Part shown: positions 55,534-64,000 of the stretch, one piece after another
Numbering within the stretch: position 1 is the first letter of the stretch
Layout of the letters: each line of letters begins with the position of its first letter
Assembly: GCA_028823855.1 (NCBI GenBank)
Contig: JAPPFL010000007.1
Location: 62,001 to 126,000 of the forward strand
Length of the DNA stretch: 64,000 nt
Source: Albidovulum sp.
GTDB taxonomy: Bacteria > Pseudomonadota > Alphaproteobacteria > Rhodobacterales > Rhodobacteraceae
Reading direction: 5' to 3'
Notes under the pieces: generated by a model
Seen by the model: the letters and a program-made list of their open reading frames with translations, nothing else
Told to the model about the DNA's origin: nothing
Database searches by the model: none
Translations under genes and position numbers: made by a program

Positions 55534-56393
55534 CGTTGAGAAGCGAGGAATCCCGAACAAGCCCGGTTGTAGTCGACCAGGAGGAACGCCAGCGCGCCGT
55601 GAAGGCTCGCATCGACAAGATCGGAAGCTGGCTTATGCCGGCGATCGTAATGATCGCCGCGGTCTGGTTCTGGGACCGGATCGTCGTCTGGAACGAAATT
55701 CCGCACTACATACTTCCGGGTCCGGGACGCGTTCTGGGCTCCTTCATCGAGGACTGGCGAATACTCTTCCCGGCTCTAGTCGTCACCTTGCAGATAACAT
55801 TCATGGCGCTCGCGGTGGCCGTCATCGGCGGCGTCGGACTGTCCGTTCTGTTCACGCAGTCGCGCTTCGTGGAGATGTCGCTCTTTCCCTACGCCGTCAT
55901 ATTGCAAGTTACTCCCGTGGTCGCCATCGCGCCTCTGATTTTCATTTACGTCGACAGCCGAATTGTCGGCCTTCTCATTTGCGCATGGGTCGTGGCGTTT
56001 TTCCCTGTACTCTCCAATACGACTCTCGGACTGAATTCCGCCGACCACAATCTTCGCGACCTGTTCCGCATATACGGGGCGACGCGATGGCAAAGGCTGC
56101 GGTTTCTCCAGCTGCCCGCGGCACTCCCCTATTTTCTCGGAGGCTTGCGCATCGCGGGAGGCCTGGCCCTGATCGGCGCGATCGTCGCCGAATTCGTGGC
56201 GGGAACCGGCGGCATCGGATCGGGGCTTGCCTTTACAATCCTCGAAGCCGGCTACCGGCTGAATATTACTCGCATGTTCGCGGCGCTTATTCTGATCGCG
56301 GTAACGGGCGTCATCATATTCACGGTTCTTTCGTTCATAAGTCACATGCTCCTGCGCAATTGGCACGAGAGCGCCGTCAAGAAAGAAAAATGA
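55530..56393 (+). CDS. ABC transporter permease (SsuC/ThiX type)
   Basis: A 287-residue BPD_transp_1 permease with about six membrane segments after a ~40-residue polar N-terminus. The EAA loop is at RIYGATRWQRLRFLQLPAAL near 185. The TTG start overlaps the ATPase stop; its stop overlaps the amidohydrolase start (ATGA). It is therefore translated as part of one unit with the enzyme genes that follow, which ties the transported compound to the downstream pathway. Confidence 0.92.
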
Positions 56394-57652
56394 GCGAAAT
56401 GATCAGGCGCATACCTTCGGGCCCTTTCAGAATCGTGAACGCCTCAATCCCCGATTGCAGCCCGGATGGCGGCATTCGGAGGGAAACTCTCGCCGTCGAT
56501 GGCGGCAAGATCGTCTCCGGCGAAAACGGCCAAGTCCTCGACGCGAGCGGAGGCATGGTCCTTCCGGCTTTTACCGACATGCATACGCATCTCGACAAGG
56601 GCCATATCTGGCCTCGCAGCCCGAACCCCAAAGGCGATTTCGAATCCGCTCTGGCGACAGTCGAGGCCGACAGATCCGGGCGATGGCACGCCGGGGACGT
56701 GCGCCGTCGAATGGACTTCGCATTGAGGTGCGCCTACGCTCACGGTACCCGATCGGTCCGAACCCACCTGGATTCAGTCGCCCCGCAGCATTTGACTTCG
56801 TGGCCGGTGTTTCGAGAAGTTCGAAGCGACTGGCGCGGTCGCATAGATCTTCAGGGCGTTACAATTCTCGGAATCGAGCATGTATCGGAAGAAAGCCCAT
56901 TTTTGGAGATTGCCGATACCGCGGCCGATTCGGGCGGCGTACTCGGATGCGTAACGTATCCCCTGCCCGACGCGGCGGAGCGAATCGATACATTTTTCCG
57001 CGTCGCCATGGAACGCGGCATGTCGGCGGACCTGCATGTCGACGAGACCGCCGATGCAGGCTCCGCGACGCTTCGCCTGATAGCGGAATCCGTGCTTCGC
57101 ACCGGGTTCGACGCGCCGGTGGCGGTCGGCCATTGCTGCTCCCTCGCCCGCCAGAGTCCGAGCGAGGCGGACAAGACCCTTGATCTGGTAGCGGAAAGCG
57201 GTCTCAGCGTCGTTTCGCTGCCGATGTGCAACATGTATCTTCAGGATCGCCATTCGGGCCGCACGCCAAGATGGCGAGGAGTTACTCTGGTTCACGAAAT
57301 GCGCTACCGAGGCATTCCCGTTTCCTTCGCCTCGGACAATACTCGCGATCCGTTCTACGCGTACGGCGATCTGGACATGCTCGAGGTAGTTAGAGAGGCG
57401 ACGAGAATTTGCCATCTCGACCACTCCGAGGTTTCCTGGCTGGATTCGTTTACATCGACCCCCGCCGCTTCCTGCGGTTTCAAGCCGTGCGAATTGAAGC
57501 CCGGAGGCGACGCGGATTTCATAATTTTCAGGGCTCGAAACTGGAATGAACTTCTCTCGCGCCCGCAGCACGACCGCATCGTCGTGCGCGCCGGAAAGAG
57601 AATATGCGGCGACCCGCCCTGCTACAGCGAACTCGACGACCTTATGGAATGA
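56390..57652 (+). CDS. Cytosine-deaminase-like amidohydrolase (CodA family)
   Basis: A 420-residue metal-dependent amidohydrolase. The start at 56390 (ATGA overlap) is chosen; the same frame is open back to 55979 but only as a shadow of the permease. Metal and catalytic residues of the CodA group are visible: His-x-His in DMHTHLDKGH at ~64, His and Glu in LHVDETADAG at ~218, His in VGHCCSLARQ at ~246, and Asp in FASDNTRDPFYAYGD at ~317. CodA removes an amino group from cytosine; relatives act on other N-heterocycles such as triazines, hydantoin-like rings and creatinine. It is probably the first cytoplasmic enzyme for the imported compound. Confidence 0.9.
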   Translation: MSEMIRRIPSGPFRIVNASIPDCSPDGGIRRETLAVDGGKIVSGENGQVLDASGGMVLPAFTDMHTHLDKGHIWPRSPNPKGDFESALATVEADRSGRWHAGDVRRRMDFALRCAYAHGTRSVRTHLDSVAPQHLTSWPVFREVRSDWRGRIDLQGVTILGIEHVSEESPFLEIADTAADSGGVLGCVTYPLPDAAERIDTFFRVAMERGMSADLHVDETADAGSATLRLIAESVLRTGFDAPVAVGHCCSLARQSPSEADKTLDLVAESGLSVVSLPMCNMYLQDRHSGRTPRWRGVTLVHEMRYRGIPVSFASDNTRDPFYAYGDLDMLEVVREATRICHLDHSEVSWLDSFTSTPAASCGFKPCELKPGGDADFIIFRARNWNELLSRPQHDRIVVRAGKRICGDPPCYSELDDLME

Positions 57653-59049
57653 ACATGGATATCGAAACTGCCAAATCCGCATTGTCGCATCTGGAAATCG
57701 ACGAGAATCCGGTCTCTGTACGTGCGAAGAGCCGCGACTTCTTCTGGTACTCGCCCGTGCTGAAGGCCCATCTAGACCATGTCGCTGCGGATTTCGCCGT
57801 CAGCCCGCGCAGTGAATCGGAAATAATTGAAATTCTGAAGGTTTGCTACGCGCACGACATTCCGGTTACGACCCGCGGCGCGGGAACCGGAAACTACGGT
57901 CAGGCCATGCCGCTGGCGGGCGGATGCATTATACACATGCGCAATATGGCCAACGTGAAAGAGGTGCATCGCGGCCGCGCCATCGTCGAGCCAGGCTGCC
58001 TGCTCAAGGATTTGGACCGCGTATGCATCGAGCGCTCGGGCCAGGAGATTCGAATGTTCTCCTCGACATGGGCGACGGCGAGCATCGGCGGATTTATCGC
58101 GGGCGGCTCGGGCGGCGTAGGGTCCTGCACCTGGGGCTCCCTGCGCGATATCGGCAACATCATACGCCTGCGAGTCGTAACAATGGAGGAATCGCCGCGA
58201 ATCCTGGAGTTTCGCGGCGAAGAGCTGCCCAGAGTCTCGCATGCGTATGGTACCAACGGAATCATCACGGAAATCGAAATCCCGCTCGCGCCAGCCTACG
58301 ATTGGGTCGAAATGTTCGTCGCATTCGAGGATTTCATGCGTTCGGCCGAGTACGCCTCCGAATTGGCAAATCAAGACGGAATATTGATCAAGCTCGCCAC
58401 GCCGATCGAGGCGCCTATCGCCTATGACTATTTTCCGCGCGTAAAGCCATATGTTGGAAGGGAGACCAGCATCGTCGCGTTGATGGTCGCACCCCATTCG
58501 ATGGACGGCTTCAACACCTTTACGGAACGGTGGAAAGACGCGCGCGTCATTTTCAGGTCAGGCGAAACCGATTGGAAGCGGGACCCGGGACCTGTTTTCG
58601 AATACGGCTGGAACCACACCACCCTGAGAGCGCTCCGCATCGATCCGTCGATTACATACCTGCAGATTCGATTCGCGTATCCCGACTATCTGGAAAAAAT
58701 ATCCCGAGTCCGGGATATGTTCGGGTCCGAAGTTCTGCAGCATCTGGAAGTTATGCGCGAGAACGGAAAAGTCATGTACGTAGCTCTTCCCATCGTCAAA
58801 TTCACGACCGAGGAACGGCTCGATGAAATCGTCCGCTGGCACGAGGACATCGGCTGCATGGTCTTCAACCCGCATCGCTATACGCTGGAGGAAGGAGGCC
58901 GCCAGACCGTGGACAAGCGGCAGCTTGATTTCAAGCGGGAGGCCGACCCGAAAGGACTATTGAATCCCGGCAAGATGATCGCCTGGGACGACCCGAACTG
59001 GACTTTCGATCGAATGTACACATATCCCGGCCTTCTGCCGGCCGCATGA
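57649..59049 (+). CDS. FAD-binding oxidase (FAD_binding_4 / GlcD-like)
   Basis: A 466-residue flavoprotein. The start at 57649 overlaps the deaminase stop (ATGA) and gives MNMDIETAKSAL. The PCMH-type FAD domain is clear: SPRSESEIIEILKVCYAHD, TTRGAGTGNYGQAMPLAGG (FAD pyrophosphate loop) and GGFIAGGSGGVGSCTWGSLR. The C-terminal FAD-oxidase_C part ends DPKGLLNPGKMIAW, a usual signature. No CxxC ferredoxin part. It would oxidise a C-H or C-N bond in an intermediate. The next gene starts at an ATGATG overlap. Confidence 0.9.
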   Translation: MNMDIETAKSALSHLEIDENPVSVRAKSRDFFWYSPVLKAHLDHVAADFAVSPRSESEIIEILKVCYAHDIPVTTRGAGTGNYGQAMPLAGGCIIHMRNMANVKEVHRGRAIVEPGCLLKDLDRVCIERSGQEIRMFSSTWATASIGGFIAGGSGGVGSCTWGSLRDIGNIIRLRVVTMEESPRILEFRGEELPRVSHAYGTNGIITEIEIPLAPAYDWVEMFVAFEDFMRSAEYASELANQDGILIKLATPIEAPIAYDYFPRVKPYVGRETSIVALMVAPHSMDGFNTFTERWKDARVIFRSGETDWKRDPGPVFEYGWNHTTLRALRIDPSITYLQIRFAYPDYLEKISRVRDMFGSEVLQHLEVMRENGKVMYVALPIVKFTTEERLDEIVRWHEDIGCMVFNPHRYTLEEGGRQTVDKRQLDFKREADPKGLLNPGKMIAWDDPNWTFDRMYTYPGLLPAA

Positions 59050-59627
59050 TGCGCGCTCTGGTACTGTTCGCCCATCCTGTCGCCGACAGCTTTTCGGCCG
59101 CTCTCCGCCGAGTCGCCGTCGAGCGCCTCGAGGCTCGACGATGGGACGTAGACGATTGCGATCTTTACGCGGAAAAATTCGCCCCCGCTCTTACGAGCGA
59201 GGAGAGATTGAATTATCACGACCCGGAATTTAATCGGGCCTCGGTCGCTTCCTATGTCGAGCGGTTGACTCGGGCCGATGCGCTCGTGCTTGTCTTCCCC
59301 GTTTGGAATTTCGGCTATCCCGCTATCCTCAAGGGATTTTTCGACCGCGTCTTCCTCCCGGGCGTTTCATTCAGACTGGTCGACGGGAAAGTTCTCCCAA
59401 ACCTGAAGAACATTCGCAGGCTGGCGGCGGTTACGACCTATGGCGGCTCTCGAATAAGAGCGATCTGGGCGGGGGACCCGCCGCGAAAAATTGTCACCAG
59501 GTCATTGCGCGCGACATGCCAGGCGGAAAAGACCAGGTACATCGCCCTCTACGACATGAATCGCGCCGACAAACCCAGGAGAGCCGCGTTTATCGCCCGA
59601 GTCGAAGGCGAAATGGACCGTTTCTGA
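59046..59627 (+). CDS. Flavodoxin-fold NAD(P)H oxidoreductase (Flavodoxin_2 family), copy 1
   Basis: A 193-residue protein of the NQO1/KefF/MdaB group. Features are the N-terminal ALVLFAHPVADSFSAALR (FMN/FAD phosphate loop), FPVWNFGYPAILKGFFDRVF at ~80-100, then LPGVSFRLVDG. It is clearly paralogous to the following gene. Overlaps of four bases with the FAD oxidase (upstream) and one base with copy 2 (TGATG) make it part of the same translational unit. It may recycle flavin or reduce a ring/quinone-like intermediate with NAD(P)H. Confidence 0.9.
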   Translation: MMRALVLFAHPVADSFSAALRRVAVERLEARRWDVDDCDLYAEKFAPALTSEERLNYHDPEFNRASVASYVERLTRADALVLVFPVWNFGYPAILKGFFDRVFLPGVSFRLVDGKVLPNLKNIRRLAAVTTYGGSRIRAIWAGDPPRKIVTRSLRATCQAEKTRYIALYDMNRADKPRRAAFIARVEGEMDRF

Positions 59628-60253
59628 TGCGCGCCCTCGTGGTGTACTGCCATCCCAGGGCCGATAGCTATACCGCCGCCGTGCGCGACGTCGTGGTGGA
59701 ACAGTTGCGGCTAGCGGGAGCCGAAATTCGGATTTCGGATCTCTATGCGCGCGGATTTCAGCCGGTACTCGGCAGCGAGGAATTGGATGGCTACCTCGAC
59801 TCGCCCTCGAACGAGCTAGCGGTGGCCGACGATGTATCCGATATCCGGTGGTGCGATACCCTGGTCTTCATTTATCCGACATGGTGGTACGGGCTGCCGG
59901 CGATGCTGAAAGGGTGGCTCGACCGCACCATGCTCCCGGGAGTCGCCTTTACTATGCCGCAAACCGAAGGCGGCGCCATAAAGCCGGCGCTAAGCCATAT
60001 CACCGGAGTAGCGGCGTTTACGACTTGCGGAGCTAGCCGATGGCTGACGTTGTTTATGGGTTCTCAAGGCAGGAAAACGATTCTTCGCTCTTTGCGCCTG
60101 CTGTGCGCGCCTAGAACAAAAACTGCGTTCGCCGCGCACTACTTGATGGACAGCTCGACTCCAGAGAGCAGGCGGCGACATCTTGAAAACGTACAGCGCA
60201 TATCGCGAAAATTCGCCGCCCGCTGCGTGAGGCAGGGCGATTTGCGACAGTAG
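59627..60253 (+). CDS. Flavodoxin-fold NAD(P)H oxidoreductase (Flavodoxin_2 family), copy 2
   Basis: A 208-residue paralogue of the preceding protein: ALVVYCHPRADSYTAAVRDV at the start, YPTWWYGLPAMLKGWLDRTM and LPGVAFTMPQTEG in the middle. The start at 59627 shares one base with the previous stop; the frame is open further upstream only as a shadow of copy 1. The conserved WWYGxPAxLKGWxDR block is closer to the NQO family consensus than in copy 1. Two adjacent but diverged copies suggest either a heteromer or two reductive steps. Confidence 0.9.
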   Translation: MRALVVYCHPRADSYTAAVRDVVVEQLRLAGAEIRISDLYARGFQPVLGSEELDGYLDSPSNELAVADDVSDIRWCDTLVFIYPTWWYGLPAMLKGWLDRTMLPGVAFTMPQTEGGAIKPALSHITGVAAFTTCGASRWLTLFMGSQGRKTILRSLRLLCAPRTKTAFAAHYLMDSSTPESRRRHLENVQRISRKFAARCVRQGDLRQ

Positions 60254-60535
60254 GAACGCCGCCTGCGGTCCGCTCTCGCTTCGATATTCGCCGCTTCGCT
60301 CCATTTTTCCGCCGGAGGTGAGCGCCGGAGCAGAAGCGGGCGATCGACCCGCTGTTTTCGCCGGCAAATCCTTCGAAAAAGCGCTCGATTCAAATACGCG
60401 ATGAATTCGCCGGCGATTCGGCAATTCTGAAACGGCCGCTCCGAAAATTGTCCATCTTACGTTCATGCGTTAAATTCGGCGCTCATTATCGTGTCGGCGA
60501 GCTTAAGGCACGGAAGCAACTTCTGGAGCGAACAC

Positions 60536-61378
60536 ATGGCGAAAAACTGGATGGAATTCCGGGCGGCGGAATTCAAGGACTTGGACCCGATGCGCACGAT
60601 CGCGGTACTTCCGACGGCGGCGGTCGAACAGCACGGGCCGCACTTGCCGGTGGGAACGGACGCGCTGATCGGAGAAGGCATGCTGGACGAATCGAAAAGA
60701 CTTATTCCGAACGATATGGATGTTCGCTTTCTGCCTCTGCAGGCGATCGGAAAGTCGAATGAGCACATTTGGAGCGTCGGAACTCTGTCTCTGACCGTCG
60801 GCTCCGCGCTATCGTCGTGGGCGGAAATCGGTCTTTCGGCTTCCAGATCGGGCGTGCGCAAAATCGTACTAGTAAATTCGCACGGCGGCAATCTCGACCT
60901 CGTCTCGATCCTGGCTCGGGAGTTTCGCGTGCAGGCGGGAATGCTGGCCGTGAAGTGCCAATGGGGAAGTTTCGGGCACCCTGAGGGCATGTATTCGCCG
61001 GAAGAATTGAAGTTCGGCATTCACGGCGGCGATGTCGAGACTTCCCTGATGCTGCATTTCCGTCCCGACCTCGTCGATATGCCCGCCGCCAGGCATTTTC
61101 GCTCAACGGCGGAAAGCGAACCTATTCCGCCGGTCGGACCGCTTAGCTACGGCTGGATCGCGAAAGACCTGAACCCGTCCGGCGTCGTCGGCGACGCGTC
61201 AAACGCCAGCGCCGCGAAGGGCGCCGCCACAGCCGCGCATCAGGCATCCGGATTCGTGGAACTGCTTAGGCAGGTCGAAAAGATGCCGCTGGATCGATTC
61301 GATCCGTCGGCGCGTAAACCGGCGGGGCAGCAGGAAGCCGCCGCTCACATTCGCCAGAATTCAGGAACTAGGCATTAA
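60536..61378 (+). CDS. Creatininase-family amidohydrolase
   Basis: A 280-residue protein. The start at 60536 follows GGAG by about seven bases; an in-frame codon at 60491 is rejected. Metal-binding blocks are VEQHGPHLPVGTD (Glu, His, Asp) at ~31-43, LVNSHGGNLDL at ~118 and FGIHGGDVETSLML at ~160. The family opens cyclic amides (creatinine) or removes formyl groups (FAPy deformylase ArfB, MftE peptidase). It follows copy 2 of the reductase after 282 bases on the same strand and may be the ring-opening enzyme of this pathway. Its stop overlaps the convergent cytochrome gene. Confidence 0.9.
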   Translation: MAKNWMEFRAAEFKDLDPMRTIAVLPTAAVEQHGPHLPVGTDALIGEGMLDESKRLIPNDMDVRFLPLQAIGKSNEHIWSVGTLSLTVGSALSSWAEIGLSASRSGVRKIVLVNSHGGNLDLVSILAREFRVQAGMLAVKCQWGSFGHPEGMYSPEELKFGIHGGDVETSLMLHFRPDLVDMPAARHFRSTAESEPIPPVGPLSYGWIAKDLNPSGVVGDASNASAAKGAATAAHQASGFVELLRQVEKMPLDRFDPSARKPAGQQEAAAHIRQNSGTRH

Positions 61379-62271
61379 TTCGCCGGAAGGCTGGAAAGGT
61401 AGGCGGCAACGGCGTCCTGATCCTCGTATGAAACGTAGTTGGTGAATGCCTTAGTAACCAGAAACATGGAGCTATTCTCGCTGACAGATCCCGCCCATTC
61501 GTCGAGCCCGTTCAATATCTTGACCTGATCGAGGCCGGCGATGCGCGGCGCCGCCTTTTCGCCTTCCTTTATCGGGGGGGCGCCTGAGTATTTTTTGCTT
61601 TCAATCGGCGACAGGAATACGCTTCGCGGCGTGTGGCAGCTACCGCAATGGCCGAATCCTTCCACAATGTACGCTCCTCGATTCCATTCATCAGACCGGT
61701 CGAATTCTGCGACAAAGGAAGCCGGTCGAAAAAACAGCGCCTTCCATGCCGCAAGCCCGATTCTGATATTGAAAGGAAACCGCAGATCGTGTTTCGGCGA
61801 CGTGGCGGAATCAGGCGACAAGGTGTCCAGAAACGCTTTCAAGTGAAGGATGTCGGCGAATGTCGCTTTGGAATAGTATTCGTAGGGAAAGGCCGGATAG
61901 TAGTGCTTTCCGGCAGGGCTGATCCCAAGAAACATGGCATTTACGAAATCCGCATCGCTCCAGCCGCCGATGCCGTATTCCGGATCGGGCGAGATATTCG
62001 GAGCTCGAAAAACGCCGAATCTCGTTTCCAGCGGATCGCCCGAGCCGAGAGCTATCGATTCGCCGCCGAATCCATCGGTTGGAGCATGGCAGTCGGCGCA
62101 CCCACCTATGTGAAACAGAAGTTCGCCCTTGTCCGGATCGCCGGCAAAGCCCGCCGGTAGAGCTTCGGCCAATTCCGTTTCGGAAATCCGCCCTGGATTA
62201 ACCGCGCTCCATGCCAGAAAGGCAACAACGACGGCTACTGAGAATATTCCCGCTGCGACCGCAAGTTTCAC
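61375..62271 (-). CDS. Membrane-anchored dihaem cytochrome c
   Basis: A 298-residue cytochrome. An uncleaved or signal-like N-terminal hydrophobic segment (~1-24) precedes two haem c sites, CADCH at ~58 and CGSCH at ~208, with spacing and text (APNISPDPEYGIGGWSDADF; YYPAFPYEYY) like cytochrome subunits of alcohol, gluconate or nicotinate dehydrogenases, which usually carry three haems. Axial Met candidates lie downstream of each site. The gene follows the cytochrome c' gene by 24 bases. It would carry electrons in the periplasm; no dehydrogenase partner is adjacent. Confidence 0.92.
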   Translation of the reverse strand: MKLAVAAGIFSVAVVVAFLAWSAVNPGRISETELAEALPAGFAGDPDKGELLFHIGGCADCHAPTDGFGGESIALGSGDPLETRFGVFRAPNISPDPEYGIGGWSDADFVNAMFLGISPAGKHYYPAFPYEYYSKATFADILHLKAFLDTLSPDSATSPKHDLRFPFNIRIGLAAWKALFFRPASFVAEFDRSDEWNRGAYIVEGFGHCGSCHTPRSVFLSPIESKKYSGAPPIKEGEKAAPRIAGLDQVKILNGLDEWAGSVSENSSMFLVTKAFTNYVSYEDQDAVAAYLSSLPAN

Positions 62272-62295
62272 TTCGGAGGCGGGTCGTAGAAAAAC

Positions 62296-62736
62296 CTAGT
62301 CGGATCTGAATTGGCTATGGCAGCTTTGACAGGATTCCGCAAAGGCCGGAAAAGCGGCATTGAAGCCTTCTAGCGAATTCGCCGCCGCAAGTCCCGCCGC
62401 GCCGCTCTCCAGCGCCTGAAGTTTTGCCAGAAAATCGGCTCGCCTGGCAAAAACCGCGGGCAAGGCCTTGGTTTCGAGTCCTTCCTCGCTTCCCTCGGGG
62501 AAAAGTAGCGTCAGCGCTTTCGCCATCGCCTGAATCGCGCGTCCCGTGCTTTGCACGTAGCCGGCTTCGAAATCCGACCGACCCCTCATAATCCCGGAAA
62601 GCGGCCGCATATTGGAACCGATATAAGACATGATCGCTTGCCTGGCTTCGATCGCGGCCAAGCCGGGGTCATCTTGCGCCGACGCGGACATTGCGCCGAA
62701 ACAAATGACGAGTATTGTCGCAAGTAAATTTTTCAT
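62296..62736 (-). CDS. Cytochrome c' (class II cytochrome c)
   Basis: A 146-residue periplasmic protein. The start at ATG 62736 is preferred to a GTG nine bases upstream, with AGG about nine bases before it. The signal peptide LLATILVICFGAMSASA is followed by a four-helix-bundle sequence (RQAIMSYIGSNMRPLSGIMR ... FAESCQSCHSQFR) with the haem site CQSCH close to the C-terminus, as in all class II cytochromes. These bind NO or CO and may serve in nitrosative stress or electron transfer. It forms an operon with the dihaem cytochrome gene. Confidence 0.94.
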   Translation of the reverse strand: MKNLLATILVICFGAMSASAQDDPGLAAIEARQAIMSYIGSNMRPLSGIMRGRSDFEAGYVQSTGRAIQAMAKALTLLFPEGSEEGLETKALPAVFARRADFLAKLQALESGAAGLAAANSLEGFNAAFPAFAESCQSCHSQFRSD

Positions 62737-62945
62737 TTTCAGCACCTATCCGGCGACTTCGAACAGAACCGGAAACAAAGTTGGATCCGAATTCGATTCC
62801 GTTTAGTTGAAGTCTACGTATTGCGGCGCAACTGTCCAACAAAATTTCCAAGTGGCAAGGAAGTCGCCGGATTGGCGAAAGCAAAGAGTCTCTCGCCAAA
62901 TATCTTGAAGCCTGAAATTCAGTCGATTGCGTCGTCGGCCGCAAA

Positions 62946-63614
62946 CTATTCTATGCGAGCAACTAGCTCCAGCATGTACGGACCGAGAGAATTCGCAATC
63001 AATTCGACTCCGTCCGCATTTGGATGAAGACCGTCGGACTGCATATACTTCAGTCGCGCGTCGTCTCGAGACAACTCCCTCTCCAAAGCGTCGAAAAACC
63101 TAGGGTAAAGAATCGCTCCGAATTCCGCCGCAAGATCGGGAAAAATCGATTCGAATTCCGTCTTGAACTCCTGGCCGAAATTGCTCGGCGCCTCGAGGCC
63201 GATCAGCAGCACGGGCAATCCTCTTTCGTCGGCGGCCTCCAAGATTCCGCGAAGATTGGAGCGGGTCAATTCAGGCCAAATGCCTCGCAAAAGGTCGTTG
63301 GCCCCCAAATTCACGGCAAGCGCATCCACGTCCTGAGTCAGCGACCAATCTATTCTCGCAAGCCCGCCCGCGGTCGTGTCGCCCGACACGCCCGCATTCA
63401 ATAGCCTGGCTCTGGAGCCATTGGCGTCAAGCCACTCCTGTAGCACGGGCACCAGGCCGTCTTCCGGATTTAATCCGAATCCGTGAACAAGGCTGTCGCC
63501 CAAAAAAGCGACCGTCCGGACCGGGTTCTCTTCCGCATTCGATTCCAGGCTGAACGCGAGAATTAACGCGGCGACCTTGAGAAAGGCACAGGTGCGTACA
63601 TATATATACGCCAT
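62946..63614 (-). CDS. Arylesterase / TesA-type GDSL hydrolase
   Basis: A 222-residue periplasmic SGNH hydrolase. The start at 63614 gives a signal peptide (CAFLKVAALILAFSLESNA). An alternative ATG at 63638 lies in the same CATG palindrome as the start of the divergent ABC gene. Block I is AFLGDSLVHGFGL (catalytic Ser), block II AGVSGDTTAGGLARI (Gly), block III NLGANDLLRGI (Asn), and block V DGLHPNADG (Asp, His). TesA proteins hydrolyse acyl-CoA or aryl esters. The divergent YbbA-like ABC gene 22 bases away repeats the E. coli tesA-ybbA layout. Confidence 0.93.
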   Translation of the reverse strand: MAYIYVRTCAFLKVAALILAFSLESNAEENPVRTVAFLGDSLVHGFGLNPEDGLVPVLQEWLDANGSRARLLNAGVSGDTTAGGLARIDWSLTQDVDALAVNLGANDLLRGIWPELTRSNLRGILEAADERGLPVLLIGLEAPSNFGQEFKTEFESIFPDLAAEFGAILYPRFFDALERELSRDDARLKYMQSDGLHPNADGVELIANSLGPYMLELVARIE

Positions 63615-63636
63615 TGACCGCGTTTCGGAAATTGGC

Positions 63637-64000
63637 ATGGCGAAAACCGCTTTTGAACTCCAGGATGTAGAACTCTCACTAATAGGGAATGCCGGCAAAG
63701 TCGATATCCTTCGCGGAATCAACCTTTCCGCCGAAACAAGCGAAACGATAGGACTTACAGGGCCTTCCGGTTCGGGAAAATCCTCGCTGCTCATGTTGAT
63801 AGGAGGTCTCGAGCGCGCTACGGGCGGATCAATTCATGCCTTGGGCCAAGACCTTTCCGCATTGAACGAAGACCAGCTGGCAAAGTTTCGCCGCGACTAC
63901 GTCGGCATCGTCTTCCAGTCATTCCATTTGATTCGTACGATGACGGCTATTGAAAACGTCGCAACGCCTCTGGAACTTGCGGGAATCGATGACGCTTTCG
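63637..64000 (+). CDS. LolD/YbbA-type ABC ATPase, N-terminal part (partial)
   Basis: 121 codons are present and the gene runs off the window end. It reads MAKTAFELQDVELSL, Walker A GLTGPSGSGKSSLLMLIGG at ~44-55, then DYVGIVFQSFHLIRTMTAIE with the Q-loop (VFQSFHL). This is the LolD/MacB-like group, and next to a divergent tesA gene it is the YbbA equivalent, probably followed outside the window by a YbbP-type permease. The start is ATG 63637, 22 bases from the divergent esterase start. Confidence 0.92.
   Translation, partial: MAKTAFELQDVELSLIGNAGKVDILRGINLSAETSETIGLTGPSGSGKSSLLMLIGGLERATGGSIHALGQDLSALNEDQLAKFRRDYVGIVFQSFHLIRTMTAIENVATPLELAGIDDAF

Noticed and set aside
55979-56389. Upstream extension of the deaminase frame
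   Set aside because: It is the +1 shadow of the permease gene; the ATGA start at 56390 gives the full deaminase with its normal N-terminus.

Overview
The window reads as a mid-to-high GC proteobacterium, most likely an alphaproteobacterium. The basis is gene content recalled from memory, not a database search: several sugar-, nucleoside- and NMT1-type ABC importers, a 5-oxoprolinase/biotin-carboxylase cluster, a TorT-type binding protein, class II and dihaem cytochromes c, and Shine-Dalgarno sites of the GGAGG type. There is no phage, plasmid or CRISPR signature. About 13 kb of the 64 kb lies between recognisable genes, and two gaps hold gene fossils (a GIY-YIG nuclease and a transposase). 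This is a low coding density and suggests a genome undergoing some decay.

Layout. 1-4492 (+): the end of a nucleoside (BMP-type) ABC importer, then an isochorismatase-fold hydrolase, a PfkB sugar/nucleoside kinase and a nucleoside phosphorylase, all joined by short start/stop overlaps. 5336-5410: tRNA-Gln. 6167-9129 (+): acetoacetyl-CoA synthetase and a second PfkB kinase. 9992-19013 (-): one long operon with a TorT-like binding protein, RbsA/RbsC-like ABC parts, a Gfo/Idh/MocA dehydrogenase, PxpA, a mini-BCCP, biotin carboxylase, PxpB and PxpC; a LysR gene (19214) diverges from it. 21159-29734 (+): a second sugar-type ABC importer with an SDR, a TIM-barrel/Tm-1-like protein pair and a flavin monooxygenase. 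30385: a MetE-core methyltransferase. 32644-35341 (-): an NMT1/SsuABC-type importer with a Tat-exported binding protein. 37190-41504 (-): a beta-hydroxyacid dehydrogenase, an FAA hydrolase and an FMN/4Fe-4S/FAD reductase. 42716 (+): a cytoplasmic BisC-type molybdoenzyme. 45706-48566: a two-component system and a divergent lipoprotein. 49299-53216: a VOC protein, a Gfo/Idh/MocA dehydrogenase, a 2-hydroxyacid dehydrogenase and a RidA-family protein. 53659-61378 (+): an NMT1-type ABC importer tightly coupled to a CodA-like deaminase, an FAD oxidase and two flavodoxin-fold reductases, followed by a creatininase-family amidohydrolase. 61375-62736 (-): a dihaem cytochrome c and a cytochrome c'. 62946-64000: a TesA-type esterase and a divergent YbbA-type ABC ATPase cut by the window end.

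The common theme is uptake of small organic nutrients (nucleosides, sugars, pyrimidine-like or lactam-like heterocycles) followed by ring opening and redox steps. The two most promising under-described systems are the 53.6-61.4 kb heterocycle operon and the 10-19 kb operon, in which a split urea-carboxylase-like enzyme (BC + BCCP + PxpB/PxpC) is tied to PxpA and a sugar-type importer. Substrate assignments are inference.
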